Shown: one piece after another, positions 49,121-51,172 of the stretch
Layout: every line of letters begins with the position of its first letter
Numbering within the stretch: position 1 is the first letter of the stretch
NCBI GenBank assembly: GCA_900543055.1
Contig: UQQI01000004.1
Span: forward strand, 1 to 51,172
DNA length: 51,172 bases
From: an uncultured Mollicutes bacterium
GTDB taxonomy: Bacteria; Bacillota_I; Bacilli_A; RF39; UBA660
Direction of reading: 5' to 3'
The notes under the pieces: model-generated
What the model was told of the DNA's origin: nothing
Database searches by the model: none
The model's input: only the letters and a program-made list of their open reading frames with translations
Made by a program: the position numbers and the translations under genes

Positions 49121-50437
49121 ATGTTTTGTCCAAAATGTCATACAGAATTAGATGACGATAAAAAGTTCTGTACTAGATGCGGAACAAATCTACAAGTAAA
49201 AAAATCTAAATATACTCAATTTTCTACAATGAGAACATTCAAAAGAATGGCAGAATTAGACTATAGTAAAAATAAAAAAGATAACGAAGAAATACAAGAA
49301 TTAGACAATACTGATCATAATGATACTCATAATGAACAATATAATTATAATAAAAAATACAGTAAAATAATAAAAGACAATAATGACTCACATGATATTC
49401 AATATAATTATAGTAAAGAATATAGTAAAACAAATGATTATGAAGAAGATCATAATGAACAATATCGTTATAGTGAAGAATATAGTAAAACTAATAATAT
49501 CCAAGTAACATCAGATGAAGATTATATAGAAAGTTATGTCGGAAAATATTATAAATACATCAAGAGTCAAACTATCTCAATATATTCCCTACTATTTGGA
49601 GAATATTACTTACTATATAGAAAAATGTATACTGAAGGCATTATTATAATAGTATTAAATATAATAATTGCTTGTTTTAATGTAGAAGTAGCATCACTAC
49701 TAACAATAATAGTAAGACTATTCCTAGCTTTCAAATTTAAAGATATTTACCTAAATAAAGTTGAGAAAAAAGTTAATGAAAGAAAAATAATTAATAGTGA
49801 TAAACAATCAACTGAATTAATAAATATAATTAGTAAAAATGGAGGTACTCTAGATTTAGGTTTTCTAATATTTATCGCAATATTTATAAGTTTATTTACA
49901 GCAGCAATTTATGATGTAAGTATTGAAGAAAATAATAAATCAACTTCAAACAACCAAACAGAAGAAAAAGATACAACAACATTCAATAGTAACAATAATA
50001 ATATAGATAGTAATGATACAAATATTTTTAAAGATATTATTGTAGAACTACCAAGTAGTTATAAAGAAAAAGCAATTATAAATAAAGAAAGAAAAATATT
50101 ATCTATAATGGTTGAAAGTAATAAAAACTCTATGTGTACACTAGCAATTTCAGAAATAAATGATAATTACAATAATGAAAAAGAGTACTTAAATGATATT
50201 ATTTCATTAGAAAAAGATAGAATTACTTATAATGAAATGTCTAACTATAACATTAATAATATTAATTGGTATAGATTAAAAGGAAAAAGTAATAACTATA
50301 TGCGAGAAGAAAGATCGGTTATAAAAAATAATACAAGTTTATATCAAGTATTATTTAGAAGCGAATCATCAACAGAAGATACTTGCCAAAAATATAAATC
50401 TGATATCTACAATAATATATACTTAAAGAACAATTAA
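49121..50437 (+). CDS. Zinc-ribbon membrane protein with tandem Tyr-rich repeats
   Basis: 438 residues. A Cys4 zinc ribbon opens the protein (FCPKCHTE and FCTRCGTN, residues 2-24). Three repeats of about 20-23 residues follow (about 65-125), each with an NEQYNYNKKYSK-like core. A membrane region with three hydrophobic segments (about 150-200 and 245-265) leads to an outward C-terminal domain (about 300-438). The ribbon plus membrane region plus outer domain is a common build of Bacillota envelope proteins of unknown role. It starts right after the previous stop. Its stop overlaps the convergent gene by four bases. Confidence 0.7.
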   Translation: MFCPKCHTELDDDKKFCTRCGTNLQVKKSKYTQFSTMRTFKRMAELDYSKNKKDNEEIQELDNTDHNDTHNEQYNYNKKYSKIIKDNNDSHDIQYNYSKEYSKTNDYEEDHNEQYRYSEEYSKTNNIQVTSDEDYIESYVGKYYKYIKSQTISIYSLLFGEYYLLYRKMYTEGIIIIVLNIIIACFNVEVASLLTIIVRLFLAFKFKDIYLNKVEKKVNERKIINSDKQSTELINIISKNGGTLDLGFLIFIAIFISLFTAAIYDVSIEENNKSTSNNQTEEKDTTTFNSNNNNIDSNDTNIFKDIIVELPSSYKEKAIINKERKILSIMVESNKNSMCTLAISEINDNYNNEKEYLNDIISLEKDRITYNEMSNYNINNINWYRLKGKSNNYMREERSVIKNNTSLYQVLFRSESSTEDTCQKYKSDIYNNIYLKNN

Positions 50438-50448
50438 AGTTCTTTTTT
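50425..50448 (+). terminator. Terminator of the zinc-ribbon gene
   Basis: A 7-bp stem, AAAGAAC with GTTCTTT, and a 7-base loop holding the stop codon, followed by TTTT. Confidence 0.7.
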
Positions 50449-51172
50449 TATTTTTAAAGATAAATTATAAACTCTTTCTATTCCAAAACCTATTATTAAA
50501 AACATAAGTATATTTAAAATATAAGCATATCTTGGAGAAATTTCTATAAACATATAAACACCAAAGTATAATCCAAGAATAATCTTAATCAATAAAGTCT
50601 TATCTACTCCACTACTCTTTTTAAATTTCTTAGGAAATAAACTAATTATAAATAATATATAACTAAAATTAAGTACACCCTGATTAAATAAATACATAAA
50701 ACTTAATATCTTATTATTTATATTATTAGTTATTTGAATATCATAATTAGTCTGAGTCCATAATATAACTTCTTTTTTTAGAAACAAAACAGGAAACTTA
50801 ATATAATCATTTTTTATTCTATCAACAAGTAATTTATGAGTATCATTTCCATTAAAATATTCGTTTTGATCTTCTTCATTATATATTCCATTATATTTAT
50901 CATTAAGTCCACAATAAAACTTCCACTCTGGAGAATTATTCTTTAAATAAATATTATAATTATAGTGAATTAAAAAATTAAAAATAAAATTAAAACTAAA
51001 ATAACAAACAACCAAAATTAAAGAATAAGAAAAATACTTAAACATATTCTTCTTATTACTTAAGCAAATATTATAAATAATAATCCCCATAACACTGATA
51101 ATAGCTTCTGTCCTAAAAATATTAGAAATACTAAGTAATAATCCAATAAGTATAAATAATTTATAATTATAT
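50434..51172 (-). CDS. C-terminal part of a polytopic membrane protein, cut by the window edge
   Basis: The minus-strand frame stays open to the window edge, giving about 245 codons; the ATG at 51090 is internal. It has a run of membrane helices with one outside loop (about 75-145 of the visible part). The segment YNYKLFILIGLLLSISNIFR followed by TEAIISVMG resembles the middle of GT39/ArnT-type membrane glycosyltransferases, where helices follow a large N-terminal catalytic part. The naming is tentative because the active-site loops are outside the window. Convergent with, and overlapping, the zinc-ribbon gene. Confidence 0.6.
   Translation of the reverse strand, partial: YNYKLFILIGLLLSISNIFRTEAIISVMGIIIYNICLSNKKNMFKYFSYSLILVVCYFSFNFIFNFLIHYNYNIYLKNNSPEWKFYCGLNDKYNGIYNEEDQNEYFNGNDTHKLLVDRIKNDYIKFPVLFLKKEVILWTQTNYDIQITNNINNKILSFMYLFNQGVLNFSYILFIISLFPKKFKKSSGVDKTLLIKIILGLYFGVYMFIEISPRYAYILNILMFLIIGFGIERVYNLSLKIKKEL

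Overview
The window looks like a chromosomal segment of a strongly A+T-rich, low-GC Bacillota organism on the Bacilli / Erysipelotrichia / Mollicutes-relative side (uncultured RF39-type gut lineages are a plausible home; this is inference). The reasons are Bacillus-type gene orders (rodZ/ymfM-pgsA-recA-rny; recU-ponA with nth-dnaD and cca; ftsY-ylxM-ffh; hup close to der; gpsB-rnpB), Gram-positive wall genes, a sortase system, RNase J and RNase Y, and GGTGAT/AGGAGG Shine-Dalgarno sites. UGA is a stop codon (for example der and the GNAT gene), so this is standard code 11 and not a mycoplasma. No tRNA, rRNA, CRISPR array or replication origin was seen.

Layout. 0-4 kb: cell-surface genes, namely a pseudo-SGNH protein, the PBP5-type carboxypeptidase dacF and a VanY/LdcB carboxypeptidase. 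3.3-5.7 kb: a compact sortase locus with a thioester-domain surface protein ending in an APDTG sorting signal, a sortase and a small membrane protein. 5.8-10.1 kb: pyrimidine-nucleoside phosphorylase, a GNAT enzyme, a short SSB and sufS-sufU with a coupled unknown gene. 10.3-16 kb: a large acidic coiled-coil protein, a membrane-anchored unknown protein, two tiny YjcZ-like proteins, the foldase PrsA, recX and rpoZ. 16-21.7 kb: a CotD-like remnant, a NERD protein, an MgtA-type P-ATPase and a lone large serine recombinase. 21.7-28.5 kb: the SRP cluster (ffh, ylxM, ftsY) with a HerA-like ATPase inside it, and a frameshifted mgtC. 28.6-36.9 kb: RNase J, a DUF1016-like fragment, rny, a MurE-like ligase, recA, pgsA, rodZ-like, RNase P RNA and gpsB. 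37-44.9 kb: recU-ponA (+), then nth, dnaD, an Asn-rich membrane protein, cca and hup (-). 45-51 kb: two repeat/membrane proteins, der, a SHOCT-like protein, a SpoVIF-like protein, unknown surface and zinc-ribbon proteins, and a cut-off polytopic membrane protein.

How the genes fit together. Most are core genes for wall synthesis and division (ponA, murE-like, dacF, vanY, gpsB, rodZ-like), recombination and repair (recA, recX, recU, nth, ssb, dnaD), RNA processing (rnj, rny, rnpB, cca), protein targeting and folding (ffh, ftsY, ylxM, prsA) and ribosome assembly (der). Accessory features are the thioester-adhesin/sortase locus, several low-complexity or repeat-rich proteins of unknown role, and a scatter of sporulation-type small proteins (YjcZ-like pair, SpoVIF-like, a CotD-like relic). 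The last group suggests descent from, or membership in, a spore-forming lineage.
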